A stretch of 64,000 nt of DNA, from NCBI RefSeq assembly GCF_023231945.1, contig NZ_JAJLJH010000001.1, positions 1,860,001 to 1,924,000 on the forward strand, given 5' to 3'. The notes under the pieces were generated by a model. The model was not told the origin of the DNA and searched no databases. It worked only from the letters and a program-made list of their open reading frames with translations. This stretch comes from Scleromatobacter humisilvae (GTDB lineage Bacteria > Pseudomonadota > Gammaproteobacteria > Burkholderiales > Burkholderiaceae_C). A program made the position numbers and the translations under genes. Each line of letters starts with the position of its first letter. The stretch's first letter is position 1. Below are positions 36,502 through 50,196 of this stretch, one piece after another.

Positions 36502-38703
36502 GTGTCCGCTTCCCTGGCCTGGCCGGCCTGCGCCCTGATGGCGTTGCTCGGCGTGTCGACCGTCGCTCTGCTCGGCTGCTCGCTGCGGCGCATGCGCTCG
36601 CGCGACCGCCTGACAGTGCTCGTCTGGTGGCTCGCAAGCGTCTGCTGCGTCGGCGCCGGCCTGTGGGGCAGCTGGGCGCTGGGGCTGTCGGCGCTGTCGG
36701 TGCCGGTATCGCTGCCGGCGCTGGCGTTCCGGCCGTCGTCGCTCGCCGCGCTGGCCGTGGTCGCGGCCACGGTGGTCGCCGCGTTGCACATCGTTGCGCG
36801 CCTGGACTGGCCGGAAGTGGCGCGCTGCGCCGTCCACACGCTGTTGTTCTCCGCCGGCTGGGCCGCGATGTTCGAAATCGCGCGCCGCGGCCTGAGCTGG
36901 GGCGCGGCGACGACGGGCACCGTGTTCGGCCTGCCGACGCTGCTGCCGTCCGTCGCGCTCATCGCCGCCGGCTGCGCCACCGCGCTGTGGCTGGTGTTCG
37001 GCGAACGCTGGCGTCACGCGGGCTATGTCCTGCAGCGGCTGTGGCTGTGCGCGGCCACGCTCGGCGGATGCCACGCGGCCGCGCTGATCCTCTCGTTGCG
37101 CGCGCTCCAGTTGCCGCCGCCGCCCGAGACCTTCGCCGCGCTCGCCGGCCACGCCGCGCCGGGCGCCGGCACGCTGGAGCTGGTGAGCGGGCTGTCCGCG
37201 GTGCTGGTGGCCGTCGGCCTGTTCGCGTCCTGGCTCGACACCCACGCCCACACCCGCAACCGCGAGTTGGCCAGCTCGCTCAACGACGCCAACCGGCGCC
37301 TGCGCGACCAGGCCCACTCCGACCCGCTGACGCGCATGCCCAACCGGCTGCTGTTCGAAGAGCGCATGGCCACCGCGCTGGCCACGGTCGGCCACGACCC
37401 GGAACCGGCTGCGCTGGCGGTCATGTTCATCGACCTCGACGGCTTCAAGCCGGTCAACGACTCGTTCGGCCACGTCGCCGGCGACACCGTGCTACGCGAG
37501 ATCGGCCGCCGCCTGCAGGCGATCGCGCGGCCCGAGGACACGGTTGCCCGCGTCGGCGGCGACGAGTTCCTGCTGATGACCGTTCGCCCGGGCCACGAGG
37601 CCGTCGCCGCCGCGATCGCCCAGCGCGTCCTGGAGGCGCTCAACGAGCCGCTGGTGCTGCCCAACGACGTCGTCGTCAACCTGTCGGCGTCGATCGGCAT
37701 CGTGCTGTACCCGGAACACGGCCACCACGCCAAGATGATCGCCAACGCCGACGCCGCGATGTACGCGGCCAAGCGGGCCGGCGGCTCGACCTACGCGTTC
37801 TTCGAGCCGCGCATGGAGCTCGACGCGCGCGAGCAGCTCGCGCTGCAGAACGACCTGCGCCACGCGATCGAGCGCCACGAGCTGCAGCTCTACTACCAGC
37901 CGAAGATCCACGGCAAGTCCGGCCAGATCACCGGCGTCGAGGCGCTGCTGCGCTGGCAGCACCCGGTGCGCGGCTTCGTCTCGCCGGGCATCTTCATCCC
38001 GGTCGCCGAGCGCTTCGGCCTGATCGGCGCGATCGGCAACTGGGTGATCGACGAGGCCTGCCGCCAGATGAGCGAATGGCGCAAGCAGGGCCTGCGCATG
38101 CGCGTGGCCGTCAACCTGTCGGTGCACCAGCTGCGCCAGGAAGACCTGGTGCAGCGCGTGCGCATCGCCGTCGACCACTTCCGCATCGACCCGGCGCTGC
38201 TCACCTTCGAGATCACCGAGTCGGTGGCGATGGAAGACACGCAGGAGACGCTGCACGCGTTCTCGCAGCTGGCCAGCGCCGGCGTGAGCCTGGCGATCGA
38301 CGACTTCGGCACTGGCTACTCGAGCCTTTCCTATCTGCGAAAGCTGCCCGCGCGGCAGCTGAAGATAGACCAGAGCTTCGTGCAGGACCTGGGCAGCAGC
38401 CAGGACGCGCTGGCCGTCGTCGACGCCGTCATCAAGCTCGCGCACGCGCTGGGGCTGCACGTGGTGGCCGAGGGCGTCGAGACCGCGCGCCAGCGCGACA
38501 TCCTGCTGTCGCTGCAGTGCGACGAGCTGCAGGGCTACCTGTTCGCCAAGCCGATGGCCTCGCGCCTGCTCACGCTGTGGGCGATGGGCGAGTCGCGCAC
38601 CGTCCCGCACACGGCGCCCGACGCCAACTCCGGCCGCGACGACTTCCGCGACTCGCTGTACTCGCCCGATGGCCCCGACACGGTTATCGACGCCCTGCAA
38701 TAA
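36502..38703 (+). CDS. Membrane GGDEF-EAL c-di-GMP protein with MHYT-like sensor (733 aa)
   Basis: The N-terminal third has about seven hydrophobic helices arranged like an MHYT sensor but with the Met/His/Tyr motif lost ([10 protein letters not shown]). The diguanylate cyclase domain keeps GGDEF at 352-356 and an inhibitory site RPED five residues before it. The phosphodiesterase domain keeps EAL at 480-482, [10 protein letters not shown] and KIDQSFVQ. Both domains therefore look competent. I prefer GTG 36502 (VSASLAWP) with GGAA upstream; a GTG at 36418 is possible. Likely controls c-di-GMP, perhaps in relation to EPS. It ends just before metH. Confidence 0.88.
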   Translation: MSASLAWPACALMALLGVSTVALLGCSLRRMRSRDRLTVLVWWLASVCCVGAGLWGSWALGLSALSVPVSLPALAFRPSSLAALAVVAATVVAALHIVARLDWPEVARCAVHTLLFSAGWAAMFEIARRGLSWGAATTGTVFGLPTLLPSVALIAAGCATALWLVFGERWRHAGYVLQRLWLCAATLGGCHAAALILSLRALQLPPPPETFAALAGHAAPGAGTLELVSGLSAVLVAVGLFASWLDTHAHTRNRELASSLNDANRRLRDQAHSDPLTRMPNRLLFEERMATALATVGHDPEPAALAVMFIDLDGFKPVNDSFGHVAGDTVLREIGRRLQAIARPEDTVARVGGDEFLLMTVRPGHEAVAAAIAQRVLEALNEPLVLPNDVVVNLSASIGIVLYPEHGHHAKMIANADAAMYAAKRAGGSTYAFFEPRMELDAREQLALQNDLRHAIERHELQLYYQPKIHGKSGQITGVEALLRWQHPVRGFVSPGIFIPVAERFGLIGAIGNWVIDEACRQMSEWRKQGLRMRVAVNLSVHQLRQEDLVQRVRIAVDHFRIDPALLTFEITESVAMEDTQETLHAFSQLASAGVSLAIDDFGTGYSSLSYLRKLPARQLKIDQSFVQDLGSSQDALAVVDAVIKLAHALGLHVVAEGVETARQRDILLSLQCDELQGYLFAKPMASRLLTLWAMGESRTVPHTAPDANSGRDDFRDSLYSPDGPDTVIDALQ

Positions 38704-38710
38704 TTCGGGC

Positions 38711-39769
38711 ATGTCCAAGCCCACCCCTGTCTTCACGCGCGGCGCGCGGCTGCCCGAGCTGCTGGCGCAGCGCATCGTCATCATCGACGGCGCGATGGGC
38801 ACGATGATCCAGCGCTACAAGCTGCACGAAGCCGACTACCGCGGCGAGCGCTTCAAGGATCATCCGAAGGACATCAAGGGCAACAACGAGATGCTCCAGC
38901 TCGTCAAGCCCGAGGTGCTGCGCGAGATCCACTCGCAGTACCTGGCCGCCGGCGCCGACATCATCGAGACCAACACCTTCGGCGCGACGTCGGTCGCGCA
39001 GGACGACTACGGCCTGGGCCACCTGGCGCGCGAGATGAACGTCGCCGCCGCCCGCCTCGCGCGCGAGGTCGCCGACCAGTTCGAGACGCCCGACAAGCCG
39101 CGCTTCGTCGCCGGCGCGCTGGGCCCGACGCCGCGCACCGCCAGCATCAGCCCGGACGTCAACGACCCGGGCGCGCGCAACACCAGCTTCGACGAGCTCA
39201 AGGCGGCCTACCGCGAACAGGCGGAAGGGCTGGTCGAGGGCGGCGCCGACCTGTTCCTGGTCGAGACGATCTTCGACACGCTCAACGCCAAGGCCGCGAT
39301 CTTCGCGCTCGACGAGCTGATGGACGAGACCGGCATCCGCCTGCCCGTGATCATCTCGGGCACCGTCACCGACGCGTCGGGCCGCATCCTGTCGGGCCAG
39401 ACCGTCACGGCGTTCTGGCACTCGGTGCGCCACGCGCGCCCGATCGCCGTCGGCCTGAACTGCGCGCTCGGCGCGGCGCTGATGCGTCCGTACATCGAGG
39501 AGCTGGCCAAGGTCGCGAGCGACACCTACGTCAGCTGCTATCCGAACGCCGGCCTGCCCAACCCGATGAGCGACACCGGCTTCGACGAGACGCCCGAGGT
39601 CACCGGCGCGCTGATCGAGGAGTTCGCCAAGTCCGGCTTCCTCAACATCGCCGGCGGCTGCTGCGGCACGACGCCCGAGCACATCGCGGCCATCGCGCGC
39701 CGCGTGGGCGCGTACCGCCCGCGCGGGGTGCGCGACCCGCTGTTCTCGCCGCTGCTGGCCGCGGCCTGA
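38711..39769 (+). CDS. metH1: Methionine synthase, homocysteine-binding part (352 aa)
   Basis: N-terminal module of cobalamin-dependent methionine synthase as a separate protein. It is a TIM barrel with [18 protein letters not shown] at the start and zinc-ligand cysteines in VGLNCALG and [11 protein letters not shown]. It binds homocysteine. ATG 38711 (MSKPTPVF) lies 7 bases after the GGDEF-EAL stop. The other modules are encoded by 41074-43887, but a minus-strand gene lies between, so the two halves cannot form a simple adjacent pair. Function requires the partner protein. Confidence 0.95.
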   Translation: MSKPTPVFTRGARLPELLAQRIVIIDGAMGTMIQRYKLHEADYRGERFKDHPKDIKGNNEMLQLVKPEVLREIHSQYLAAGADIIETNTFGATSVAQDDYGLGHLAREMNVAAARLAREVADQFETPDKPRFVAGALGPTPRTASISPDVNDPGARNTSFDELKAAYREQAEGLVEGGADLFLVETIFDTLNAKAAIFALDELMDETGIRLPVIISGTVTDASGRILSGQTVTAFWHSVRHARPIAVGLNCALGAALMRPYIEELAKVASDTYVSCYPNAGLPNPMSDTGFDETPEVTGALIEEFAKSGFLNIAGGCCGTTPEHIAAIARRVGAYRPRGVRDPLFSPLLAAA

Positions 39770-39779
39770 CGCGCGACGC

Positions 39780-40979
39780 TCAGGCCTTCTCGAGCAGGTC
39801 GAGGTTGGGCCGCACCTTCACCTGCGCCGGCGCGACGGCACCGGTGACGGCGAAGTCGGGCAGCCTGGTGTTGCGCAGCGCCGGCACGGCCAGCGGCATG
39901 CCGGTCCTGCCGACCAGGCTGACGACCACCGGCGCCTTGGCGATCGCCGTGCGGCGCACCACCATCGCGATCTCGCCGCATTGCAGCTTCACCCAGACGC
40001 CGGGCGGATACAGCCCCAGCGTGCGGATCAGCGCCTGCCCGGCCTCGTCGGTGTGGCCGCCCTCGTCCAGCAGCGCGACCTGCGCCGCCGCGGTGGGCGA
40101 CGACGCGGGCCGGCTCTTGCGCGGGCTCAGGCGCGCGGCGTAGCGGTCGGCGCGGCGGATCAGCCGGGCGATCGTCTCCTCGGGCGAGCGGCCGGCCATC
40201 GGGCCGGACGGCGCCGTGTGGTGATGGCGCACGGCGTGCAGCCACATCGGGTCGTCGACGCCGATCTCGGCCAGCAGCGCGGCGGCGCGCTCGGGATGGT
40301 CGCGCAGCGCGCCCTTCTGCATCTCGCTGAGCGGGCCGGCCTGGCGGGCGAGGTCGTCCTGCGTCTGCGTGAACGCGAGGTTCATCGTCAGCGACGCCAG
40401 CGTCAGTGGCTCGGCCCAGCCGGCCTGCCAGCCCGGCAACTGGGTGCAGGCCATCGAGGCGAGCACGCAGACGAACAGGCTGTGGTTGGCGCTGTAGTCC
40501 TGGAATTCGTTGCTGGCGTCGTACATCAGCCGCATCAGCGCGCGGTCGGGGCTGCGCTCGACCAGCGCGAGGATGTCGTCGCGCAGCGTGCGCAGCCGCG
40601 CGATCCAGTCGGCGCCGTTCGGGTTGACCAGCAGCATGCGCAGCCGCATTTGCAGATTGGGCCAGTCCAGCGGGCGTTCGACGGCCTTGGCGGCGCCGGG
40701 CATCGGCAGGCTGTCGTAGTCCGGGCGCGCGCTGGCGATGCGGCCGAGCGCCACGTCCTGGCGCAGCATCTGGTCGAGCTGCCCGTTGTAGGCCCGCTGC
40801 ACCGACTCCATCTCCGCCATGTCGATGAAGATCGCGCGCGACTTCAGCAGCTCGAGCTGCTTGCTGGTCTCGATGGTCGAACCGCGCGCCAGCAGCACCG
40901 CACCCGAGCCGTCGCGCACCGAGAACGGAAGCGGACGACCGATGCGCAGGCCTTCGGAGGGCAGGGGAACGACCTTCAT
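39780..40979 (-). CDS. Degenerate HD-GYP-like protein (399 aa)
   Basis: The fold follows the HD-GYP arrangement: an N-terminal domain similar to that preceding such proteins (RIGRPLPFSVRDGSGAVLLA, SRAIFIDMAE), a helical HD region with ANHSLFVCVLASMACTQ and LRDHPERAAALLAE, and HHH in VRHHHTA. The HD pair itself and GYP are absent, so phosphodiesterase activity is unlikely. The C-terminal part (GVWVKLQCGEIAMVVRR) matches the usual tail. It lies in opposite orientation between the two metH genes. ATG 40979 (MKVVPLPSEG) is the clear start. It may still bind c-di-GMP or act as a scaffold. Confidence 0.8.
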   Translation of the reverse strand: MKVVPLPSEGLRIGRPLPFSVRDGSGAVLLARGSTIETSKQLELLKSRAIFIDMAEMESVQRAYNGQLDQMLRQDVALGRIASARPDYDSLPMPGAAKAVERPLDWPNLQMRLRMLLVNPNGADWIARLRTLRDDILALVERSPDRALMRLMYDASNEFQDYSANHSLFVCVLASMACTQLPGWQAGWAEPLTLASLTMNLAFTQTQDDLARQAGPLSEMQKGALRDHPERAAALLAEIGVDDPMWLHAVRHHHTAPSGPMAGRSPEETIARLIRRADRYAARLSPRKSRPASSPTAAAQVALLDEGGHTDEAGQALIRTLGLYPPGVWVKLQCGEIAMVVRRTAIAKAPVVVSLVGRTGMPLAVPALRNTRLPDFAVTGAVAPAQVKVRPNLDLLEKA

Positions 40980-41073
40980 GGGCAGGGTGGTGAAGCGCCA
41001 AAAGAGACTGTCAGAACCGGCATATCGGCCTTGCGAAGGCTGGTCTTGAGGGTGGGCACCTACAATTTGGCAC

Positions 41074-43887
<2,814 letters not shown>

Positions 43888-44037
43888 GCGGCGCAGCACG
43901 GACGCGACGGTCGCAAGCAACGTCTGTAACGCTTCCTGTCGACGGGCATACCCACGCTTGTTGGGGGTCGCGCGACCGCTGAGAATTTGTCGGGCCCGAG
44001 ACATTCCGGCCGGACAAGAACTCAGGAACAAACACCC

Positions 44038-44604
44038 ATGACATATCGTCGAATGCTGGCCGCCGTCGCGCTGCTGGCGGTAGCCTCGGCGGCGCATGCC
44101 GAGCACTTCGAATACGCGGTCCAGCTGACGGGCACCTACGAGGGCGGCGGCACCGGCGGCTGCACGCCGCCGTTCGACCAGCCGGGCTGCCCGACCGCGG
44201 GCAGCATCTCCGGCATGATGAGCTTCGATACCCCGACCAACGGCGATGGCTCCTGGCTGATCGAGCCCGGCCTCACGGACATCACCAATTTCACCACGAG
44301 CTTCGGCAGCTTCTCGACCGACCTGCTGCTCGGTGGCATCAGCGTGAGCGACGGCTCGCCCTCCGGCAGTGTGCAGGCGATCGACGAGTCCGAGTCCCTC
44401 AGCTTCGACGGGGCCGGCCGGACCGTTTCGTACTCGTTCGGATACGCCGGCACCCACGGCGGCACGGGCAGCTTCACCGGCACGCTGAGCGCGGTGCCGG
44501 AACCCTCGCTGGCCCTGACGATGCTGGCGGCGCTCGCCGGCGTGGTGCCGCTGGCGCGGCGCCGCGGACGCGCGGCGGCCTCGCGTCCGCAAAGCGCGAT
44601 CTAG
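44038..44604 (+). CDS. PEP-CTERM sorting domain protein (188 aa)
   Basis: A signal peptide (residues 1-21, ending HAE) leads into a beta-rich, glycine- and serine-rich domain with one close Cys pair (GGCTPPFDQPGC). The exosortase signal VPEP starts at 153, followed by a hydrophobic helix and an arginine cluster (ARRRGR). The tail after the arginines is about ten residues longer than usual. Unlike the other PEP-CTERM protein it has Cys and no FxDxA motif. ATG 44038 has AGGAAC upstream. It overlaps the convergent cysQ stop by 4 bases. Role unknown. Confidence 0.9.
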   Translation: MTYRRMLAAVALLAVASAAHAEHFEYAVQLTGTYEGGGTGGCTPPFDQPGCPTAGSISGMMSFDTPTNGDGSWLIEPGLTDITNFTTSFGSFSTDLLLGGISVSDGSPSGSVQAIDESESLSFDGAGRTVSYSFGYAGTHGGTGSFTGTLSAVPEPSLALTMLAALAGVVPLARRRGRAAASRPQSAI

Positions 44605-45386
44605 GTCGCGCCCCAGGCCGCGAAGTCCGGGTTCTCGAAGCCGGGCTTGCCGTAGGCCAGCGCGGCGCCGCCTATCGTGCGCACCGAGCCCCCGGCCGCG
44701 CGCAGCACGGCGTCGCCCGCGGCGGTGTCCCACTCCATCGTCCGGCCGAAGCGCGGGTAGACGTCGGCCAGGCCCTCGGCCAGGATGCACAGTTTCAGCG
44801 ACGAGCCCACCATCCGCTGCGCCGCCACCCGGCGGCCCGCGAGGAAGGCGTCGACGGCGCGGTCGTTGCCGTGATGGCGGCTGCCGACCACCGTGAGCCC
44901 GTCCGCCGGCTCGCCGCGCACGGCGATCGCGCGCCGTTGGCCGCGGATCTCGACCCACGCGCCCAGTCCGGCCGCGCCGGCGTAGAGCGTCTCGAGCGCG
45001 GGCGCGAGCACGAGCCCGAGCACGGGCACGCCGTGGTCGATCAGGGCGATGTTGACGGTGAACTCGCCGTTGCGGTTGACGAACTCCTTGGTGCCGTCGA
45101 TGGGATCGACGAGCCAGAAGCGATTGCTCACATCCGGAATATCACCAGCGGAAGCAGCCTCCTCGCCGACGATGGGGATTCCCGGGGCCAAGCGGCGCAG
45201 GCCCTCGAAGATCACCTTCTCGGCGCACTGGTCGGCCAGCGTGACCGGCGAATCGTCGCCCTTGACCTCGACCTGGAAGTCCGTCGCGTAGATGCGCATC
45301 ACCAGGTCGCCCGCCTCGTGGATGAGCGGCGTCAGCGCAGAAAGCAGGGAAGCCAGGGGCAACGGGCCGGTGATCATGACGCTCAT
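44601..45386 (-). CDS. cysQ: 3'(2'),5'-bisphosphate nucleotidase CysQ (261 aa)
   Basis: Inositol-monophosphatase-fold enzyme that removes the 3' phosphate from PAP and PAPS in sulfate assimilation. Metal-binding motifs are [16 protein letters not shown] and [11 protein letters not shown]. Length fits (about 250-270). It is divergent from the cysD-type gene, with a short palindrome between, so regulation by sulfur status is likely shared. Confidence 0.93.
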   Translation of the reverse strand: MSVMITGPLPLASLLSALTPLIHEAGDLVMRIYATDFQVEVKGDDSPVTLADQCAEKVIFEGLRRLAPGIPIVGEEAASAGDIPDVSNRFWLVDPIDGTKEFVNRNGEFTVNIALIDHGVPVLGLVLAPALETLYAGAAGLGAWVEIRGQRRAIAVRGEPADGLTVVGSRHHGNDRAVDAFLAGRRVAAQRMVGSSLKLCILAEGLADVYPRFGRTMEWDTAAGDAVLRAAGGSVRTIGGAALAYGKPGFENPDFAAWGAT

Positions 45387-45427
45387 AACGGGTATGCGGG
45401 ATTCGTTGGATTATGACAAAATCGTGC

Positions 45428-45444
45428 CACTAAATGTTTTAGTG
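45428..45444. promoter_or_regulatory. Palindrome between cysQ and cysD-type genes
   Basis: CACTAAA (45428-45434) and TTTAGTG (45438-45444) form a perfect 7-base inverted repeat with a 3-base centre in the short divergent region. CATAAT on the minus strand (45410-45415) could be the cysQ -10 element. The palindrome may be an operator for a sulfur regulator or for the DNA-binding domain encoded just downstream. Confidence 0.5.
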
Positions 45445-45459
45445 TCCCGGTTTTATCCC

Positions 45460-47292
45460 GTGCCTGCCTTGACCGCCAGCCTCTCGCAATTGAACTCGCA
45501 GCGCCGCCGCGCGGTGCAGTTGCGCGTGGACGGCCACAGCCTGGCCCGCGTGCGCGAGGAGACCGGCCTCAGCGTGCCCACGATCATCGGCGCCTTCAAG
45601 GCGTTCACCGAAGGCGGCTGGCATGCCGTGGACGTCGGCGCCCGCGGCCGCCCGCAAGGCACCGGGCGCACGCTGACGCCGGCCCAGGAGGCCGAGCTGG
45701 CGCTGCTGGCGCTCTACGGCACGCCCGAGGCGGCCGGCCAGCCGGTCTCGCTCTGGTCGGCCGACGCCGTGCGTGACTGCGCACGGCAACGCTTCGGCGT
45801 CGAGTTGCATCCGCGCGCGGTGGCGCGCAGCCTCGCGCGCTGGGGCCTGACGCTGGTGGCGCTGCGCGACGCGGCCGAACGCTCGCCTGCGGGCGCGCAG
45901 TGGCTGGCCTCCCGGCAGGCCGGGGCCCGTATCGCCGGCGCGCCGCGCACCTGGTGGTGCGGCGGCCTGCCCTCGCCCGCCGCGGCCGGCAGCGCGCGCG
46001 GGCTGCTGGTGGCCATCGACGCGCGCGGGCAGGTCGCCTGGCTGCCCGTCGCCTCGCTGAGCCTGCAGGACGCTTACGTCGACTTCCTCGCGCGCCTGCA
46101 GGCACAGACGCCCAGCCCGGTGGTCGCCTGGCTGCACGGCCTGGACCTGCGCCGCGCCGCGCAGTTGAACCACTGGATCGCGACGCAGCCGCGGCTGCAC
46201 GTGATCCCCTGCCCGATCGCGATCGCGCGCCGCGGCCCGCCGGCCGACGAGATCCTCAAGCTGACCCCGCCGCCGCTCGCGGCGGATCCCTTTCCCGCGA
46301 ACACGGCCACCGCCGCCGCTGCCCTGGCCCCGTCGCCCGCAGCGTCCGGCCGGCCCCTCATCACGCCCCGTGCATCGACAACGGACGATCCCATGAACCT
46401 CACCCACCTGCAGCGCCTGGAAGCCGAGAGCATCCACATCATGCGCGAGGTCGTCGCAGAGACCGACAACCCCGTCATGCTCTATTCGATCGGCAAGGAT
46501 TCGGCCGTGATGCTGCACCTCGCGCGCAAGGCCTTCTTCCCGTCGCCACCGCCGTTCCCGCTGCTGCACGTCGACACCACGTGGAAGTTCCGCGCGATGT
46601 ACGAGCTGCGCGAGCGCATGGCCAAGGAGTCGGGCATGGACCTGCTCGTCTACCAGAACCCGGAGGCCGCGGAGCTGGGCATCAATCCGTTCACGCACGG
46701 CTCGGCGATCCACACCGACATGTGGAAGACGCAGGGGCTGAAGCAGGCGCTGGACAAGTACAACTTCGACGCGGCCTTCGGCGGCGCGCGCCGCGACGAG
46801 GAGAAGTCGCGTGCCAAGGAGCGCATCTTCTCGTTCCGCTCGGCGCAGCATCGCTGGGATCCGAAGAACCAGCGGCCCGAGCTCTGGCGCCTGTACAACG
46901 GCCGCAAGCAGAAGGGCGAGTCCATCCGCGTGTTCCCGATCTCGAACTGGACCGAGCTCGACATCTGGCAATACATCTACCTGGAGAACATCCCCATCGT
47001 GCCGCTGTACTTCGCGGCCGAGCGGCCGGTGGTCAACCGCGACGGCACGCTGATCATGGTCGACGACGACCGCATGCCGCTGAAGGCCGGCGAGGTGCCG
47101 ATGATGAAGAGCGTGCGCTTCCGCACCCTCGGTTGCTATCCGCTGTCGGGTGCGGTCGAATCGACGGCCTCCACGTTGACGGACGTGATCCAGGAGATGC
47201 TGCTCACGAAGACTTCGGAGCGCCAGGGCCGCATGATTGACCACGATTCCGCCGCTTCGATGGAAAAGAAGAAGCAAGAGGGGTACTTCTGA
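45460..47292 (+). CDS. cysD: Sulfate adenylyltransferase subunit 2 (CysD) with N-terminal IS630-like domain
   Basis: One open frame of 610 residues from GTG 45460. Residues 1-300 resemble an IS630 transposase: helix-turn-helix ([20 protein letters not shown]), a second winged helix ([19 protein letters not shown]) and a DDE-like fold in which the catalytic WADE and VDN positions are lost (WLHGLD). After an Ala/Pro linker, CysD proper begins at Met312 (nt 46393): the PP-loop is [18 protein letters not shown] and the length from there, 299 residues, is normal. CysD activates sulfate to APS with CysN. Either a real fusion or translation from 46393 within the same frame; the weak ribosome site at 46393 leaves both open. 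The stop overlaps the cysN start. Confidence 0.88.
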   Translation: MPALTASLSQLNSQRRRAVQLRVDGHSLARVREETGLSVPTIIGAFKAFTEGGWHAVDVGARGRPQGTGRTLTPAQEAELALLALYGTPEAAGQPVSLWSADAVRDCARQRFGVELHPRAVARSLARWGLTLVALRDAAERSPAGAQWLASRQAGARIAGAPRTWWCGGLPSPAAAGSARGLLVAIDARGQVAWLPVASLSLQDAYVDFLARLQAQTPSPVVAWLHGLDLRRAAQLNHWIATQPRLHVIPCPIAIARRGPPADEILKLTPPPLAADPFPANTATAAAALAPSPAASGRPLITPRASTTDDPMNLTHLQRLEAESIHIMREVVAETDNPVMLYSIGKDSAVMLHLARKAFFPSPPPFPLLHVDTTWKFRAMYELRERMAKESGMDLLVYQNPEAAELGINPFTHGSAIHTDMWKTQGLKQALDKYNFDAAFGGARRDEEKSRAKERIFSFRSAQHRWDPKNQRPELWRLYNGRKQKGESIRVFPISNWTELDIWQYIYLENIPIVPLYFAAERPVVNRDGTLIMVDDDRMPLKAGEVPMMKSVRFRTLGCYPLSGAVESTASTLTDVIQEMLLTKTSERQGRMIDHDSAASMEKKKQEGYF

Positions 47293-49199
47293 TGGCACAC
47301 ACGTCCGACCTCATCTCGACCGACATCGAGAAATACCTCAAGCAGCACGAGAAGAAGAGCCTGCTGCGCTTCATCACCTGCGGCTCGGTCGACGACGGCA
47401 AGTCCACCGTCATCGGCCGGCTGCTGTACGAATCGAAGATGCTGTTCGAGGACCAGCTCGCGGCCATCGAGAACGATTCGAAGAAGTGGGGCACGCAAGG
47501 CGGCGACATCGACTTCGCGCTGCTGGTCGACGGCCTCGCGGCCGAGCGCGAGCAGGGCATCACGATCGACGTCGCGTACCGCTTCTTCTCGACGGACCGC
47601 CGCAAGTTCATCGTCGCCGACACGCCGGGCCACGAGCAGTACACGCGCAACATGATCACCGGCGCCTCGACCGCCGACGTCGCCGTGATCCTGATCGACG
47701 CGCGCAAGGGCGTGCTGACGCAGACGCGCCGCCACAGCTACCTCGTGAGCCTGATCGGCATCCGCAAGGTGGTGCTGGCCATCAACAAGATGGATCTCGT
47801 CGACTACTCGCACAAGGTGTTCGACAGGATCGACGCCGAATATCGCGAGTTCGCCAAGCAGATCGGCCTGAGCGACATCACGTCCATCCCGCTGTCCGGC
47901 CTCAAGGGCGACAACATGCTGGTGGCCAGCGACAAGACGCCGTGGTACCGCGGCCCGACACTGATGGGTTTTCTCGAGACCTGCGAGGTCGACGACACGC
48001 GCCTGCAGAAGGAAGCCTTCCGCATGCCGGTGCAGTGGGTCAACCGGCCCAACCTCGACTTCCGCGGCTTCGCCGGCGTCGTCACCAGCGGCTCGATCAA
48101 GCCGGGCGACCGCATCGTGGCGCAGCCTTCGGGCAAGGAGAGCAAGGTCGCGCGCATCGTCACCTTCAACGGCGACCTGGCCGTGGCCGTGGCGGGGCAG
48201 TCGATCACGCTGACACTGGAGGACGAGATCGACATCTCGCGCGGCGACGTGCTGTCGCTGGCCGAGTCGCCGGCCGAGGTGGCCGACCAGTTCGAGGCCT
48301 CGCTCGTGTGGATGACCGACGAGCCGATGCTGCCGGGCCGCCCGTACCTGATGAAGATCGGCGCCCAGACGGTCACGGCGTCCATCACCGAGCCGAAGTA
48401 CAAGATCAATGTCAACACGATGGAGCACCTGGCGGCCAAGCAACTGGGCGTCAACGAGATCGGCGTCGTCAACCTCGCGCTGGATCGCCAGATCGCGTTC
48501 GACGCGTACAAGGCCAATCGCGACACCGGCGGCTTCATCCTGATCAACCGCATGACCAACAACACGGTCGGCGCCGGCATGCTCAACTTCGCGCTGCGCC
48601 GCTCGCACAACCTGCGCATGCAGCACGTGGACGTCGACAAGGCGCGGCGCTCCGAGTTGAAGGGCCAGCGGCCGGCGGTGCTGTGGTTCACGGGCCTGTC
48701 CGGCGCGGGCAAGTCCACCATCGCCAACCTGGTCGAGAAGAAGCTCGCCGCGATGGGCCGTCACACCTACCTGCTCGATGGCGACAACGTGCGACACGGC
48801 CTCAACAAGGACCTGGGCTTCACCGAGGCCGACCGCGTGGAGAACATCCGCCGCGTCGCCGAGGTGGCGCGCCTGATGGTCGACGCCGGCCTGATCGTGA
48901 TGACCGCGTTCATCTCGCCGTTCCGCTCCGAACGCTCGATGGCACGCGGACAGATGGCCGACGGCGAGTTCATCGAGATCCACGTCAACACGCCGCTGGC
49001 CGTGGCCGAGGAGCGCGACGTCAAGGGCCTGTACAAGAAGGCGCGGCGCGGCGAGATCGCCAACTTCACCGGCATCAGCTCGCCGTACGAGCCGCCCGAG
49101 TCGCCGGAGCTGGTCGTCAACACGCACACGCAGACGGCGGAGGACGCCGCCGATGCCATCGTGGCAAAGCTCAAGTCGCTGGGAATCGTCGACGGCTAG
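47292..49199 (+). CDS. cysNC: Bifunctional sulfate adenylyltransferase subunit 1/APS kinase (635 aa)
   Basis: The N-terminal GTPase (about 1-440) has [27 protein letters not shown] and NKMDLV, driving APS formation with CysD. The C-terminal APS kinase (about 461-635) has its own P-loop [14 protein letters not shown] and makes PAPS. The ATG shares one base with the cysD stop (TGATG), showing translational coupling. PAP produced downstream would be cleared by the divergent CysQ. Confidence 0.97.
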   Translation: MAHTSDLISTDIEKYLKQHEKKSLLRFITCGSVDDGKSTVIGRLLYESKMLFEDQLAAIENDSKKWGTQGGDIDFALLVDGLAAEREQGITIDVAYRFFSTDRRKFIVADTPGHEQYTRNMITGASTADVAVILIDARKGVLTQTRRHSYLVSLIGIRKVVLAINKMDLVDYSHKVFDRIDAEYREFAKQIGLSDITSIPLSGLKGDNMLVASDKTPWYRGPTLMGFLETCEVDDTRLQKEAFRMPVQWVNRPNLDFRGFAGVVTSGSIKPGDRIVAQPSGKESKVARIVTFNGDLAVAVAGQSITLTLEDEIDISRGDVLSLAESPAEVADQFEASLVWMTDEPMLPGRPYLMKIGAQTVTASITEPKYKINVNTMEHLAAKQLGVNEIGVVNLALDRQIAFDAYKANRDTGGFILINRMTNNTVGAGMLNFALRRSHNLRMQHVDVDKARRSELKGQRPAVLWFTGLSGAGKSTIANLVEKKLAAMGRHTYLLDGDNVRHGLNKDLGFTEADRVENIRRVAEVARLMVDAGLIVMTAFISPFRSERSMARGQMADGEFIEIHVNTPLAVAEERDVKGLYKKARRGEIANFTGISSPYEPPESPELVVNTHTQTAEDAADAIVAKLKSLGIVDG

Positions 49200-49242
49200 C
49201 CGCCACGATGCTCCCCCTTCGGGGATGGGCGAGAATCGCCCG

Positions 49243-50196
49243 ATGATCGAGCCGCGGAGCCAGGCACTTCCCGACGAAGTGCGAGAACGAGTCGATGGGT
49301 ATCTTCGCCCCGGCCGCGCAGTCGCGTTCATCGACCGGCTGCCGCTGCCCAAGCTCGTCGACGACTACTGCGAGAAGTTCGTCGCGCTCGACCGAGGCGG
49401 CCAGCCGGCCGCGTTCATCGCCGTGTCGCCTGCCAGCCACCCGGAGTCGGTCCGCGAGGCCGCCGATGCGGGCCGGGTCATTCGAGAGCGGCTGGGCGAC
49501 GCGCTGGGCACCGCGGTGCTGGTGCCGTGGTTCGTCGGCGAGCTGCAGGGGCGCAGCTACTCGATCACGCCGTATTGCCAGCCGATCAGCGGCGGGCGGC
49601 TGTCGGGACGCTGGCAGCGCCTGCGCCTGACGCGACCCATCCTGCGCTGGCTCGAGGACGTCGCGCGAGTCTCGATGCGCGATGTCGCCGACATCGATGC
49701 CGAGGTCCGGCAGCCGCTCGCCGCGCTCGCCGATCATGGGCGCAGCGACGACAAGGTGCGGCGGGCGGCGAGGCTCGCGCTGGACGAACTGGATCGCGAC
49801 GCCTGGCAGCCGCGCAGCGTCGTGGCACACAACGACCTGTGGTGGGGCAACTTCGTCCGCCGTCCGGGCGGCGACCAGGGCATGGTGCCGTTCTACGTCA
49901 TCGACTGGGCAGGCGGCTCGGTGGCAGGCGCGCCGATCTACGACCTGGTGCGCGTCGCCGATTCGTTGCACCTCCGAACCGCCCACTTCCGGCGCGCCCT
50001 GCGTGAGCATTGCGCGATCCTGGGCTGCCGGCCGGAGCAGAGCCTGCACTACCTGTGCGTGACGTTCGGCAGGCTGCTGCGCAACCTGGGCGAATGGCCC
50101 GAAGAACAATTCGTCGGCACCGCCCGCTCCTGCATGCGGTACGTCGAGGAGGCGCTCGGGTCGCCCGCGTCCTCGTCGATCCTCGAGATGAGATAG
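49243..50196 (+). CDS. Aminoglycoside phosphotransferase-like kinase (317 aa)
   Basis: Protein-kinase-like fold. The catalytic loop is VAHNDLWWGNFV (His/Asp/Asn) and the metal-binding Asp is in VIDWAGGSVAGAPIYDL. No APH signature for drug specificity. A nearby polysaccharide locus suggests a lipopolysaccharide or surface-sugar kinase, but this is inference. Start ATG 49243 (MIEPRSQA). Its 3' end overlaps an opposite-strand open frame (50049-50384). Confidence 0.8.
   Translation: MIEPRSQALPDEVRERVDGYLRPGRAVAFIDRLPLPKLVDDYCEKFVALDRGGQPAAFIAVSPASHPESVREAADAGRVIRERLGDALGTAVLVPWFVGELQGRSYSITPYCQPISGGRLSGRWQRLRLTRPILRWLEDVARVSMRDVADIDAEVRQPLAALADHGRSDDKVRRAARLALDELDRDAWQPRSVVAHNDLWWGNFVRRPGGDQGMVPFYVIDWAGGSVAGAPIYDLVRVADSLHLRTAHFRRALREHCAILGCRPEQSLHYLCVTFGRLLRNLGEWPEEQFVGTARSCMRYVEEALGSPASSSILEMR

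Noticed and set aside
40980-41073. Cobalamin riboswitch before the second metH gene
   Set aside because: The gap of under 100 bases is too short and shows no B12-box-like sequence.
45460-46392. Intact IS630 insertion sequence beside cysD
   Set aside because: The catalytic acidic residues are lost, and no terminal inverted repeats or target duplications were seen; treated as a domesticated or remnant domain.
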